Shown in pieces: positions 1 through 6,578 of a DNA stretch of 12,025 nucleotides; positions within the stretch are counted from its first letter, which is position 1; each line of letters begins with the position of its first letter. The position numbers were made by a program, and so were the translations under genes. The stretch covers positions 1,069-13,093 of the forward strand of contig CAJTPP010000076.1 of the NCBI GenBank assembly GCA_910578235.1, given 5' to 3'. The notes below the pieces were generated by a model. That model searched no databases, was not told where the DNA came from, and saw only the letters and a list, made by a program, of their open reading frames with translations. The DNA is from an uncultured Clostridia bacterium. GTDB lineage: Bacteria > Bacillota > Clostridia > UBA1381.

Positions 1-639
1 GGGTGATATGCCCATATTTGTTTTGAAAATTCTTTCTAATGTTCTTTTTGATAATCCTGTGTAAGAAGATAGGTCTGATATTTTTATGTTACCGTTATTC
101 TTAATAATAAAAAATAATCCGTTCATCATATTGGTATTAAGTTTATTTGTCTTTAACCTTTTCATAAGGATTTTTTCTGCTATTGCGATTTTATCCCTCA
201 GAGAAAAACTATCAAATAAAATCAATTCAAGCTCCTTTTTCAATCCGTGGAATATATTGTCAATATCAATATGTAATTTATCATTATTTATCTGACAATC
301 GGAAAATAATATGGCAGACCAAGCGTAAAAGCGTATGCCAAAAACGTCAATCTTATCGCTGTTGTTAATTATGCGTGAATGATAGGAATGCTTATCTAAT
401 GTGCAGAATTTTCCTGTATAAGTATTTTGAGTATAATTCACATTGAAGATAATATCCATACAGGTATCAGGAATAATGGGTCTGCATGACATATCGCAAT
501 TTTTTGTTTGATAAACCGTACCCCAAAAACACCTAATGTACGGTCTTAAAGCTATACATGGAGCAATTTCAGTATAGGCATTGCTTTTTGCATTAGGAAG
601 CGCTGTTATGGGAGTATATATTGAATTTAACTCAAACAT
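1..639 (-). CDS. AraC-family transcriptional regulator, 3' end missing
   Basis: The minus strand is open from an ATG at 639 to the left edge (213 codons), so the C-terminus is cut off by the window. Upstream of the ATG is AAAGGA at a suitable distance. The N-terminal part (about residues 25-110) has LRPYIRCFWG and a later PDTCMDIIF, a pattern I associate with the sensor-like N-terminal domain of many AraC-type regulators in Firmicutes. The last visible residues (about 170-213) are the first helix-turn-helix of an AraC domain: IKISDLSSYTGLSKRTLERI followed by FKTNMGISP. The second helix-turn-helix should lie outside the window. It probably binds DNA as a ligand-responsive activator; the ligand cannot be told. 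The family call is firm, the role is not. Confidence 0.88.
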   Translation of the reverse strand, partial: MFELNSIYTPITALPNAKSNAYTEIAPCIALRPYIRCFWGTVYQTKNCDMSCRPIIPDTCMDIIFNVNYTQNTYTGKFCTLDKHSYHSRIINNSDKIDVFGIRFYAWSAILFSDCQINNDKLHIDIDNIFHGLKKELELILFDSFSLRDKIAIAEKILMKRLKTNKLNTNMMNGLFFIIKNNGNIKISDLSSYTGLSKRTLERIFKTNMGISP

Positions 640-675
640 TACATTATCCTTTTTGAGATATTTTGAATTATATAA

Positions 676-704
676 AGTATAACATAAACACATGTTTTTT
701 TCAA
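676..704 (-). promoter_or_regulatory. Sigma-A type promoter of the AraC-family gene
   Basis: On the minus strand TTGAAA (704-699) and TATACT (681-676) are separated by exactly 17 bases. The predicted start of transcription lies about 30 bases before the ATG at 639. It is the only good -35/-10 pair seen directly upstream of that gene. Confidence 0.7.
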
Positions 705-880
705 GGCATATATCGCAAGGATCGCCTATCTAATATAAATACACGTACCGCCTAAAAATTAAACTTCCCCCTTGTTGGCATACAAACATTGTTTGCAAAT
801 TTCTTATTTCATGTTGGCACATCTCTTATTCTTCTTGTGATAGCAGCAGAAAAAATTATAAAAACGGCAGTAATGTTTAT

Positions 881-1140
881 CTTCAATCTGTTGCTCAGAT
901 TACAGAAAAAAGTTACGCAACAGAAGAGCAAGAAAGAAACAGCGGATTTTAAAGACAACAAACTGGTCTTAATCAATTTAGACAGATAGTCCGAAAGTAT
1001 GCAGCCATAACAGAATTAACGCCGATAATTGCAAATGAGCTTGTCAAGAAATTTATTGCCCGCGTTCCTTATAAATCGAGCGGACATAGTATGAGAAATA
1101 TACAGAGTGTATTTGATTTTGCAGGTGAATTGTCCGTCAG
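881..1140 (+). pseudogene. Remnant of a serine recombinase C-terminus (DUF4368-like)
   Basis: Reading frame 2 encodes LNQFRQIVRKYAAITELTP, IIANELVKKFIARVPYKSSG and QSVFDFAGELSV. This matches the C-terminal domain of large serine recombinases of clostridial conjugative transposons, of the type ending in a hydrophobic-RKYT-x-I-x-ELTP stretch and a Y/F-x-F-x-GEL motif. Upstream, SVAQITEKSYATEEQE (frame 2) and KKETADFKDNK (frame 3) look like the preceding coiled-coil linker split by frame changes, and a TAA at 950-952 interrupts the frame. The catalytic N-terminal domain and zinc ribbon are absent. It is a dead fragment of a former mobile element. Nothing else is recognisable between 705 and 880. 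Confidence 0.72.
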
Positions 1141-1160
1141 AAAGAAGTTTATTCCTCCCG

Positions 1161-1202
1161 ATAAAAGAAAGTTCCGCAGAAATATCTCTAATTCTGCGGA
1201 AC
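1161..1202 (-). terminator. Intrinsic terminator of the lysozyme-like gene
   Basis: GTTCCGCAGAA (1171-1181) pairs perfectly with TTCTGCGGAAC (1192-1202) around a 10-base loop. Read on the minus strand, the stem is followed by TTTCTTTTAT. It lies 50 bases past the stop of the minus-strand gene. Confidence 0.8.
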
Positions 1203-1252
1203 ATACTTCCTTATTAATTTTCGTCTTTAAAACGGTGTTTTTTACTGAAAGT

Positions 1253-2251
1253 TTATTTTGTGATTTCCACTGTTCTGGTGTCGCCGTCCCAGTTTACGGC
1301 AAGATCAAATGTTTCCATAACAAATCGAAGCGGTACCATGGTTCGGTTATTTTTTAACGTGGCGGGGACTTCAAGAGTAATTACCTCATCGTCAAAAAGA
1401 GCAGTATCGCTGTCAAGGAACAGTGTCATTTCATGACCGTCTTTGGTAATTGTTATCATCTGATTTTCACCGTCCCAGTTTACATCAGCCCCAAGAGTCT
1501 CGCTTATTCCGCGTACCGGTATCAGGGTGTATGTTTCTCCGTCTATGGTTTCAAGAAGCGGATACTGGTCGTCAAAGGCAAGCAGGTCTCCGTTAATGCG
1601 GATTTTTGCGCCTATGTAGTCAATATCATTGTGATAGTAGCGCAGTACATGCTCAATGTATTTTGCGTCTCCATAGGTTGGATAATTCCAGTTTGTGGCA
1701 TATGCCGCAGCATTGCCAAGTTCGCTGAGCCAGTCATCGCCTTTAGCGTCAATAATCCTGTCAAGTACAGTTTGTCCAAAATTGTATGACTGAATCATCT
1801 TCATATAATCACAGTCGTATTTAATAAGCGACTGTGAAATCAGATATGCCGCAAATGGCACTGCTTTTTCGGGAACAAGTCTGTCCTCCAATGTCCATCG
1901 TTCTCCGGAGTAGTTTTGACCAAACTCGGCAAATGTTTTTTCAAGGGTGTACTCAATCTGCATAATGCCCCATGCGGGATACGAGCTTCCGTCCTCGCGG
2001 TAACTCAGGTTGCGTCCTGATGATTCCTGCATACATATGGCTGCAAGCAGATTTGGATCAACGCCATATTGATCACCTGCCTGCTTAAAAAGAGCCGAGT
2101 AGGATTTGACGGCGCTGTTAAGACGCTGGGTGCCTATAGGAACATTATCCATACTTGTGCCCCGATGGTCCGGAATAGCGCCTGCCGCAAACGCGGTCAG
2201 CGAGCTGACAGAAACTGCTGCCGCAATTATAAACGATATTATTTTTTTCAC
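1253..2251 (-). CDS. Secreted lysozyme-like/SLT transglycosylase with C-terminal stalk (copper amine oxidase-N type) domain
   Basis: This is an exported cell-wall hydrolase candidate that would cleave glycan strands of peptidoglycan. An N-terminal signal peptide (KK followed by a long Ala/Val/Ser/Ile core, ending near AFAA) precedes a lysozyme-fold domain at about residues 50-205. That domain has LLAAICMQESSG, with the Glu as likely catalytic acid (residue 76 from the GTG), then AWGIMQIE and SYNFG. The C-terminal 115 residues have two repeats of the stalk-domain type, with LIPVRGISETLGADVNWDG and MVPLRFVMETFDLAVNWDG. Start choice: an ATG at 2257 abuts the AGGAG (2258-2262) with no gap, whereas the GTG at 2251 is 6 bases away, so I prefer GTG, giving 332 residues. 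The gene is transcribed divergently from enolase and has its own promoter and terminator. Its biological role (remodelling, sporulation or defence) is not shown. Confidence 0.88.
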   Translation of the reverse strand: MKKIISFIIAAAVSVSSLTAFAAGAIPDHRGTSMDNVPIGTQRLNSAVKSYSALFKQAGDQYGVDPNLLAAICMQESSGRNLSYREDGSSYPAWGIMQIEYTLEKTFAEFGQNYSGERWTLEDRLVPEKAVPFAAYLISQSLIKYDCDYMKMIQSYNFGQTVLDRIIDAKGDDWLSELGNAAAYATNWNYPTYGDAKYIEHVLRYYHNDIDYIGAKIRINGDLLAFDDQYPLLETIDGETYTLIPVRGISETLGADVNWDGENQMITITKDGHEMTLFLDSDTALFDDEVITLEVPATLKNNRTMVPLRFVMETFDLAVNWDGDTRTVEITK

Positions 2252-2328
2252 GTCCATCTCCTTTCCGCGGAAGGGCTTAGGCCTGTCCGCCGTATAGTAT
2301 AGGCTTGTATATATGTATATACAGCTAC

Positions 2329-2357
2329 ATTATACACCTTTTTTCTCTGTTCGTCAA
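2329..2357 (-). promoter_or_regulatory. Sigma-A promoter of the lysozyme-like gene
   Basis: On the minus strand TTGACG (2357-2352) and a perfect TATAAT (2334-2329) are separated by 17 bases. Expected initiation is near 2322, leaving a leader of about 70 bases. No equally good promoter for the divergent enolase gene was found; a weak TATAAA at 2376-2381 could be its -10. Confidence 0.82.
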
Positions 2358-2432
2358 TGTATGGTATTTCCTGCGTATAAAAGATAAAAAAATTACCCAT
2401 ACTAAGAAAAAATTATCAGGGAGGAATATTTT

Positions 2433-3704
2433 GTGAAGCAATATATTGAAATAATTGATGTTTTTGCCAGAGAAGTTATGGATTCCAGAGGAAATCCAAC
2501 AGTAGAGGTGGAAGTGTATACTGAGAACGCATGCGGCAGAGCGATTGTTCCGTCGGGAGCGTCAACGGGGGTGTTTGAGGCAGTGGAGCTTCGTGACGGT
2601 GATAATAAGCGTTACGGAGGAAAAGGTGTGAAAAATGCCGTAAATAATGTTAATGAAAAAATAGCTGACACACTGATTGGAATGAATGTTCTTGATCAGC
2701 GTCCGATTGATATGAAAATGTGTGAAATGGACGGCACAGAAAACAAGTCTAATTTCGGCGCTAACGCAATACTCGGAGTGTCTTTGGCAGTGGCGAGAGC
2801 GGCGGCCGCAAGTCTTGACATACCGCTCTTTCAGTATATCGGCGGTGTGAATGCTCATGTGCTGCCTGTGCCTATGATGAATATTTTAAACGGCGGCGCT
2901 CATGCGAATAATAATGTGGATATACAGGAGTTTATGATTATGCCGTTTGGAGCGAAGTCATTCAGACAAGGTCTGAGATGGTGCAGCGAGGTGTTCCATG
3001 AATTGAAAAAGGTGCTTGCCGAGATGGGCAACACAACTGCCGTAGGTGACGAGGGCGGCTTTGCTCCGAATTTAGAGACCGATGAAAAGGCATTGGAGGT
3101 TATAGTGAATGCGATCGGACGGGCGGGATATGAGCCTGGTGAGGATTTTAAAATTGCAATAGACGCGGCATCGTCCGAATGGGCGCAGGAGGACGGAACA
3201 TATCTTCTGCCGAAATCAAAGGAAAAAAAGACTGCTGAGGAATTGGTGGAATACTGGGATGATTTGTGCAAGAAATATCCTATATTCTCTATTGAGGACG
3301 GTCTTAGCGAGGAGGATTGGGACGGCTGGGAACTGCTTACAGACAGACTCGGAAGCAAAATTCAGCTTGTAGGAGACGATTTGTTTGTTACAAATCCGAG
3401 ACGGCTTGAAAGAGGAATACGGGCGGGGGTAGCCAACTCAATTCTCGTAAAAGTAAATCAGATAGGAACGCTTTCCGAAACGCTTGACGCGGTTGAGATG
3501 GCGCATAAGAACGGATATACCGCGGTGATTTCGCATAGAAGCGGAGAAACTGAGGATACCACAATAGCGGATATTGCAGTCGCGGTAAACAGCGGACAGA
3601 TAAAAACAGGCGCTCCGAGCAGAACAGACAGAGTGGCAAAATATAATCAGCTTTTGAGAATAGAGGAAGAATTGTGCTTTGCGGCTGAATACGGAGAAAA
3701 ATAA
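2433..3704 (+). CDS. eno: Enolase (phosphopyruvate hydratase)
   Basis: Converts 2-phosphoglycerate to phosphoenolpyruvate in glycolysis, in the cytoplasm, with Mg2+. The protein is full length (423 residues). Visible family features: SGASTGVFEAVELRDGD (41-57), GDEGGFAPNL with the catalytic-base-partner Glu207, Mg2+ ligands Asp244 (IAIDAASSEW), Glu288 (FSIEDG) and Asp315 (LVGDDLFVTNP), catalytic Lys340 in the signature ILVKVNQIGTLSET, and SHRSGETEDTTIADIAVA near 367-384. The start is GTG, eight bases after AGGGAGG (2418-2424); the alternative TTG two bases upstream runs into a stop. It is a single-gene unit; I see no intrinsic terminator of its own, and the riboswitch terminator downstream may also stop its transcripts. 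Confidence 0.98.
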   Translation: MKQYIEIIDVFAREVMDSRGNPTVEVEVYTENACGRAIVPSGASTGVFEAVELRDGDNKRYGGKGVKNAVNNVNEKIADTLIGMNVLDQRPIDMKMCEMDGTENKSNFGANAILGVSLAVARAAAASLDIPLFQYIGGVNAHVLPVPMMNILNGGAHANNNVDIQEFMIMPFGAKSFRQGLRWCSEVFHELKKVLAEMGNTTAVGDEGGFAPNLETDEKALEVIVNAIGRAGYEPGEDFKIAIDAASSEWAQEDGTYLLPKSKEKKTAEELVEYWDDLCKKYPIFSIEDGLSEEDWDGWELLTDRLGSKIQLVGDDLFVTNPRRLERGIRAGVANSILVKVNQIGTLSETLDAVEMAHKNGYTAVISHRSGETEDTTIADIAVAVNSGQIKTGAPSRTDRVAKYNQLLRIEEELCFAAEYGEK

Positions 3705-3723
3705 CAAAATTCTGAAAAAGGTG

Positions 3724-3752
3724 TTGACATCTCGGAAATGGTGTTGTATAAT
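3724..3752 (+). promoter_or_regulatory. Perfect consensus sigma-A promoter of the exchanger gene
   Basis: TTGACA (3724-3729) and TATAAT (3747-3752) are both perfect and 17 bases apart. It begins 20 bases after the enolase stop codon. Transcription should start at about 3759, just before the riboswitch. Confidence 0.9.
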
Positions 3753-3761
3753 TATCTCGAG

Positions 3762-3888
3762 TTATAAAAGGGAGTAGTTCGCGCAGCATGCGTTGGATGA
3801 GTCGTCAGTACGGAGCAATCCCGTTCATTCAGTAAGCAACGAGACTTTTATTACACTTTTGAGGTGTAGTAAAAGTCTCTTATTTTGT
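3762..3888 (+). promoter_or_regulatory. yybP-ykoY (manganese) type riboswitch
   Basis: Downstream of the promoter the leader carries AAAAGGGAGTAG (3766-3777), the hallmark 5' segment of yybP-ykoY aptamers, and a matching 3' segment AGCAACGAGACTTTTAT (3835-3851). ATAAAAG (3764-3770) can pair with CTTTTAT (3845-3851) as the basal helix. That same 3' strand is also the left arm of the terminator at 3841-3879. Ligand binding would therefore hold the left arm and prevent termination, an ON switch, which fits the known behaviour of this Mn2+-sensing family. The gene controlled is a cation exchanger. The aptamer call comes from pattern recognition, not a covariance-model score. Confidence 0.83.
3841..3888 (+). 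terminator. Expression-platform terminator of the riboswitch
   Basis: GAGACTTTTATTACAC (3841-3856) pairs with GTGTAGTAAAAGTCTC (3864-3879) over 16 bp with one G-U pair and a 7-base loop, followed by TTATTTTGT. It lies 40 bases before the ribosome binding site AGGAGAAGG (3914-3922) of the exchanger gene. Confidence 0.9.
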
Positions 3889-3928
3889 GCGATAATATTT
3901 CCGCGGAAGAAAAAGGAGAAGGATAAAT

Positions 3929-4882
3929 ATGAACGTATTTTTGATGATTGTATTTTTGGTGTTAGGCTTTGTGCTGCTTGTAAAAGGAGCGGATTTCTTT
4001 GTCGACGGCGCGTGTGATCTGTCGGACAGACTTAAAATACCGGCATATGTGGTGGGACTTACTGTGGTGGCGTTTGGGACAAGTTTGCCTGAAGCGGCGG
4101 TGAGTATTACAGCGTCATTGCAGCACAGCAATGAGATTGCGATAGGTAATGTGATTGGATCCAATATGTTTAACACGCTGGTTGTACTTGGCGCAAGCGC
4201 GCTGTTTTCGCCTATCGTTGTGAAAAGTAATCTGTTAAAAAAAGATTTTCCATTTTGTATTATTATAACGGTGGTAATGCTTATACTTATGCTTACGATG
4301 GGCGGCGGACAGATTGCTCTTACGAGAATAGATGGCATCATACTTCTTGTAATTTTCGCGGTGTTTATGATTATGTCTATAGCTGGCGCAAAAAAAGCGG
4401 CTCCAATGATGGCGGAAACAGTTGAAACAAAAAATGTGCCGCTGTGGAAAAGCATATTGTTTATTGTGGTAGGAGCTGCGGGAGTTATTCTTGGCGGACA
4501 GCTGACGGTAACAGGAGCGAAATCGCTTGCTGAATTTGCGGGACTCAGTGAAAAGGTTATTGCGCTTACGGTTGTGGCAATAGGCACGTCTCTTCCCGAG
4601 CTTGTGACATCCATAGTAGCGTCCCGTAAGGATCAGAATGATATAGCTGTCGGTAACGCGATAGGCTCAAATATTTTTAATATTCTGTTTATACTTGGTA
4701 TTTCAGCGACAATAGGAACGATTACGACTGACATAAAAGCGGTGATAGACGCGTGCGCGCTGATTGGAATTGTTGGACTGACATATGTATTCGCATTGGC
4801 AAAAAAGAGTATCAACCGTGTTGAGGGGGGTATAATGATACTTGTTTATATTGCATATACCGTGTATTTGCTTATGAGATAA
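3929..4882 (+). CDS. CaCA-family cation exchanger (YrbG-like), probable divalent-metal exporter
   Basis: An integral membrane antiporter of 317 residues, the usual size of bacterial YrbG-like members. It has the two inverted alpha-repeats that define the family. Repeat 1 has GTSLPE at 50-55 and GNVIGSN at 73-79; repeat 2 has GTSLPE at 219-224 and GNAIGSN at 242-248. The acidic residues Glu55 and Glu224 are the expected cation ligands. Hydrophobic segments fill the rest, with a charged cytoplasmic linker around 152-172. Family members exchange Ca2+ for Na+ or H+, but the upstream Mn2+-type riboswitch makes Mn2+ export (detoxification) a reasonable inference here. RBS AGGAGAAGG lies 6 bases before the ATG. 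It is transcribed alone. Confidence 0.93.
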   Translation: MNVFLMIVFLVLGFVLLVKGADFFVDGACDLSDRLKIPAYVVGLTVVAFGTSLPEAAVSITASLQHSNEIAIGNVIGSNMFNTLVVLGASALFSPIVVKSNLLKKDFPFCIIITVVMLILMLTMGGGQIALTRIDGIILLVIFAVFMIMSIAGAKKAAPMMAETVETKNVPLWKSILFIVVGAAGVILGGQLTVTGAKSLAEFAGLSEKVIALTVVAIGTSLPELVTSIVASRKDQNDIAVGNAIGSNIFNILFILGISATIGTITTDIKAVIDACALIGIVGLTYVFALAKKSINRVEGGIMILVYIAYTVYLLMR

Positions 4883-5009
4883 ATATTATTTCAGTATATT
4901 AATTAAAAGGGCAAGTGCCATTATGGTGAACGAATAATTTTGTGATAAAAAAATTGGGGTAAAATGATATTGATTTGTGTATTGTACTTTGTTCACTATA
5001 TGTTATAAG

Positions 5010-5150
5010 GAAATCAATTAAAAATCGGCGGGACATCCACAGTCCTGCCGGTTTTATGGTGCGGGTGTTCTTACAGAACTTATCGAAAAACATAATAAAA
5101 TCAAGTGGTTTAACATTCCAAAACCGCAAGGCAATATGCAATATAATTAA
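5010..5150 (+). pseudogene. Possible coding fragment of unknown origin, frame-broken
   Basis: One frame reads IKNRRDIHSPAGFMVRV; after a frame change at about 5070 another reads LTELIEKHNKIKWFNIPKPQ and ends at TAA 5148-5150. Joined, they look like the end of a real protein, vaguely like the tail of a plasmid or ICE replication protein, but I cannot name it. It may equally be chance. The remaining sequence between 4883 and 5010 shows nothing I can support. Confidence 0.25.
5021..5055. terminator. Bidirectional intrinsic terminator between the exchanger and the XRE cluster
   Basis: AAAATCGGCGGGAC (5021-5034) pairs with GTCCTGCCGGTTTT (5042-5055) over 14 bp with two G-U pairs and a 7-base loop. 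The A-run on one side and T-run on the other make it usable from both strands, so it could end the exchanger transcript and the convergent XRE transcript. Confidence 0.68.
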
Positions 5151-5488
5151 AATTTATATTTCTTTATTGCAAGAATGGCTTCTTTTATTAATGATAACTG
5201 ATTTTGACTCATACCTGTTACATCACTTTTTATATTTTGCAAAAAGATATTTGTGTTGTCAGAAGCTAAATCCTCGACAAAAGTATCAATAGACACATCT
5301 AATGCTTTTGCAATTTTTATTATCATATCAAAATGTGGTGTATGTATACCTCTTTCAAGCCTTGAAATGTGTTTTTGTGATATACCCGTCATATCTGCAA
5401 GCTGCTCTTGTGTCAATTTTTTTGCTGTTCTGTATTTCTGTATTCTTTGTCCTATATCTTTTAAAATACTTTCTTTTTCAAAATCCAT
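5147..5488 (-). CDS. XRE-family regulator, paralogue 1 of 3
   Basis: A 113-residue DNA-binding protein. Residues about 12-66 form a Cro/C1-type helix-turn-helix: IGQRIQKYRTAKKLTQEQLA, then the recognition-helix region SQKHISRLERG and a hydrophobic helix ending DVSIDTFVEDL. The C-terminal tail has GMSQNQLSLIKEAILAIKK, a motif shared with the next two genes. It is last in a minus-strand run of three. An AGAGG lies 8 bases before the ATG. A role as an autoregulated repressor of accessory genes is likely for the fold but no target is shown. Confidence 0.86.
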   Translation of the reverse strand: MDFEKESILKDIGQRIQKYRTAKKLTQEQLADMTGISQKHISRLERGIHTPHFDMIIKIAKALDVSIDTFVEDLASDNTNIFLQNIKSDVTGMSQNQLSLIKEAILAIKKYKF

Positions 5489-5560
5489 ATTTGTAACCTC
5501 TAAATTAAAATACTATTATGGAATTATTATACATAATTATTTATATCAACAAAACAGTTA

Positions 5561-5908
5561 TCAATCTAATTTTTTTAAAGTGTTTATATTATCTCTTAAT
5601 AATTCAAGTTGTTTTGCACTCATACCGCGTATCTCATTTAATATCTCTTGTAAATTACTTTCATTATTACTGTCATCAAAATCAGCTATTAATTTGTCGA
5701 CTGATATATTTAAAGCTTGTGTAATAGATACGACTGTATCAAAAAATAATCTATGTTTGCCAGCTTCTACTTCTGATAGATAAGTTTGCGATGAATTGAT
5801 ACGGTCTGCCAATTCATCTTGAGTTAGTTTATTTTCTAAACGATATTTTTGTATTCTGTTTCCGACAATGCGAAAATCTATCGGATTATTCATATTTTTA
5901 TCTTTCAT
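5561..5908 (-). CDS. XRE-family regulator, paralogue 2 of 3
   Basis: A 115-residue protein with the same layout as its neighbours. The helix-turn-helix (about residues 14-70) reads VGNRIQKYRLENKLTQDELA, SQTYLSEVEAGKH and ALNISVDKLIADF; the tail has GMSAKQLELLRDNINTLKK. The recognition region (SSQTYLSEVEAG) differs from SQKHISRLERG / TQKHISRIEGG of the other two, so its DNA target probably differs. The ORF overlaps the end of the upstream gene by 11 bases. No good ribosome binding site precedes the ATG at 5908; a second ATG at 5893 with GAAAGA upstream is an alternative, and either suggests translational coupling. Confidence 0.84.
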   Translation of the reverse strand: MKDKNMNNPIDFRIVGNRIQKYRLENKLTQDELADRINSSQTYLSEVEAGKHRLFFDTVVSITQALNISVDKLIADFDDSNNESNLQEILNEIRGMSAKQLELLRDNINTLKKLD

Positions 5909-6257
5909 TTCTTATACTATGTTTTTTTATTATTTCAATATTATCTTTCAACATTTCAAGTTGGGGTCTATTCATATCCGCCATCTCTGCAATAATTGTA
6001 TTGATTATTGCAGAATTAGAATGTTCGTCTATATTTTCGGTAAATGCGTCAATAGGAACATTAACAGCTTTAGCAATCATCATTATAGTAATAAACAGTG
6101 AACTATGATAACCGCCCTCAATTCTTGAAATATGCTTTTGAGTAAGTCCGATTTTTTCTGCAACTTCTTCTTGTGATAAACCAGCTTTTTTACGATAATA
6201 TCGTATTCTGTCACCGATTTGAATATTAACCAAATCTTTTTTATCTGCTTTGCTCAT
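5898..6257 (-). CDS. XRE-family regulator, paralogue 3 of 3 (promoter-proximal)
   Basis: A 119-residue protein, first of the three-gene run. Its helix-turn-helix (about residues 12-72) contains IGDRIRYYRKKAGLSQEEVA, TQKHISRIEGG and AVNVPIDAFTENI, and the tail has DMNRPQLEMLKDNIEIIKK. AAGGAAG lies about 8 bases before the ATG. It shares the SQ/TQKHISR recognition motif with paralogue 1. Tandem duplication within this locus is the simplest origin. Regulator function is secure by fold, target unknown. Confidence 0.86.
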   Translation of the reverse strand: MSKADKKDLVNIQIGDRIRYYRKKAGLSQEEVAEKIGLTQKHISRIEGGYHSSLFITIMMIAKAVNVPIDAFTENIDEHSNSAIINTIIAEMADMNRPQLEMLKDNIEIIKKHSIRNER

Positions 6258-6299
6258 AAAAACTACTTCCTTAAAAAACTATTACAATTATTATAAAAT

Positions 6300-6328
6300 A
6301 TTTTACAAACAATTATAACTTTATACAA
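6300..6328 (-). promoter_or_regulatory. Candidate promoter of the XRE gene run
   Basis: On the minus strand TTGTAT (6328-6323) and TAAAAT (6305-6300) are 17 bases apart, about 45 bases upstream of the ATG at 6257. The flanking sequence is very AT-rich and contains repeated ATTGTAAT/ATTATAAT-like words that could be operators, but also makes chance matches likely. Confidence 0.42.
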
Positions 6329-6423
6329 ACAGCATAATACTGTAAGTTTGTGGTATTTGTTTCTTATATTATTACATTTGTATGGAGTAATAAGCTTTTA
6401 TTATTACTTAATTGTAGTAATTG

Positions 6424-6455
6424 GCATTAGTTAATAAAGGAAGAACAACTAATGC
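6424..6455 (+). promoter_or_regulatory. Hairpin presenting a ribosome binding site in its loop
   Basis: GCATTAGTT (6424-6432) pairs perfectly with AACTAATGC (6447-6455). The 14-base loop contains AAAGGAAGA and the right arm contains the ATG (6452-6454) of the small frame that follows. This could regulate initiation, or be one helix of a structured RNA. Confidence 0.5.
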
Positions 6456-6514
6456 AATATATGAGGGGTCGGTTAAACCGGCTCAACGCGAGGGCGAATG
6501 ACCATATACCGTAA
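6452..6514 (+). CDS. 20-residue Arg-rich small open frame
   Basis: ATG at 6452 is preceded by AAAGGAAGA at a proper distance and the frame ends at a TAA inside the following terminator hairpin. The product would be MQYMRGRLNRLN followed by ARANDHIP: basic, no membrane segment, no family recognised. An internal stem (GTCGGT, 6469-6474, with ACCGGC, 6478-6483) suggests the segment is also structured as RNA, so it may be a leader-type or non-coding transcript rather than a true gene. Evidence for translation is only the RBS and start. Confidence 0.38.
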   Translation: MQYMRGRLNRLNARANDHIP

Positions 6515-6533
6515 TGCAAACCTACGGTTTTTT
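6508..6533 (+). terminator. Short intrinsic terminator after the small frame
   Basis: ACCGTA (6508-6513) pairs with TACGGT (6523-6528) around a 9-base loop, followed by six T's. The stem is short but the T-run is good, and it lies just upstream of a new promoter. Confidence 0.55.
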
Positions 6534-6543
6534 ATTGTCACTA

Positions 6544-6572
6544 TTTACAAAAAAAATGCATTGTGTTATAAT
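6544..6572 (+). promoter_or_regulatory. Promoter of structured RNA A
   Basis: TTTACA (6544-6549) and a perfect TATAAT (6567-6572) are 17 bases apart. The predicted first transcribed base, 6579, is exactly the first base of the closing stem of RNA A. Confidence 0.85.
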
Positions 6573-6578
6573 GAAATT

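Noticed and set aside
789..989. A 66-codon plus-strand frame with hydrophobic start
   Set aside because: It has no ribosome binding site and overlaps the recombinase remnant; only its last third corresponds to the remnant's linker in a shifted frame.
2562..3789. Long minus-strand frames opposite enolase
   Set aside because: They are antisense to a certain, full-length enolase and show no motif or ribosome binding site.
3880..4614. 244-codon minus-strand frame opposite the exchanger
   Set aside because: It mirrors the codon pattern of the exchanger (Ser/Thr/Ile-rich antisense) and has no support of its own.
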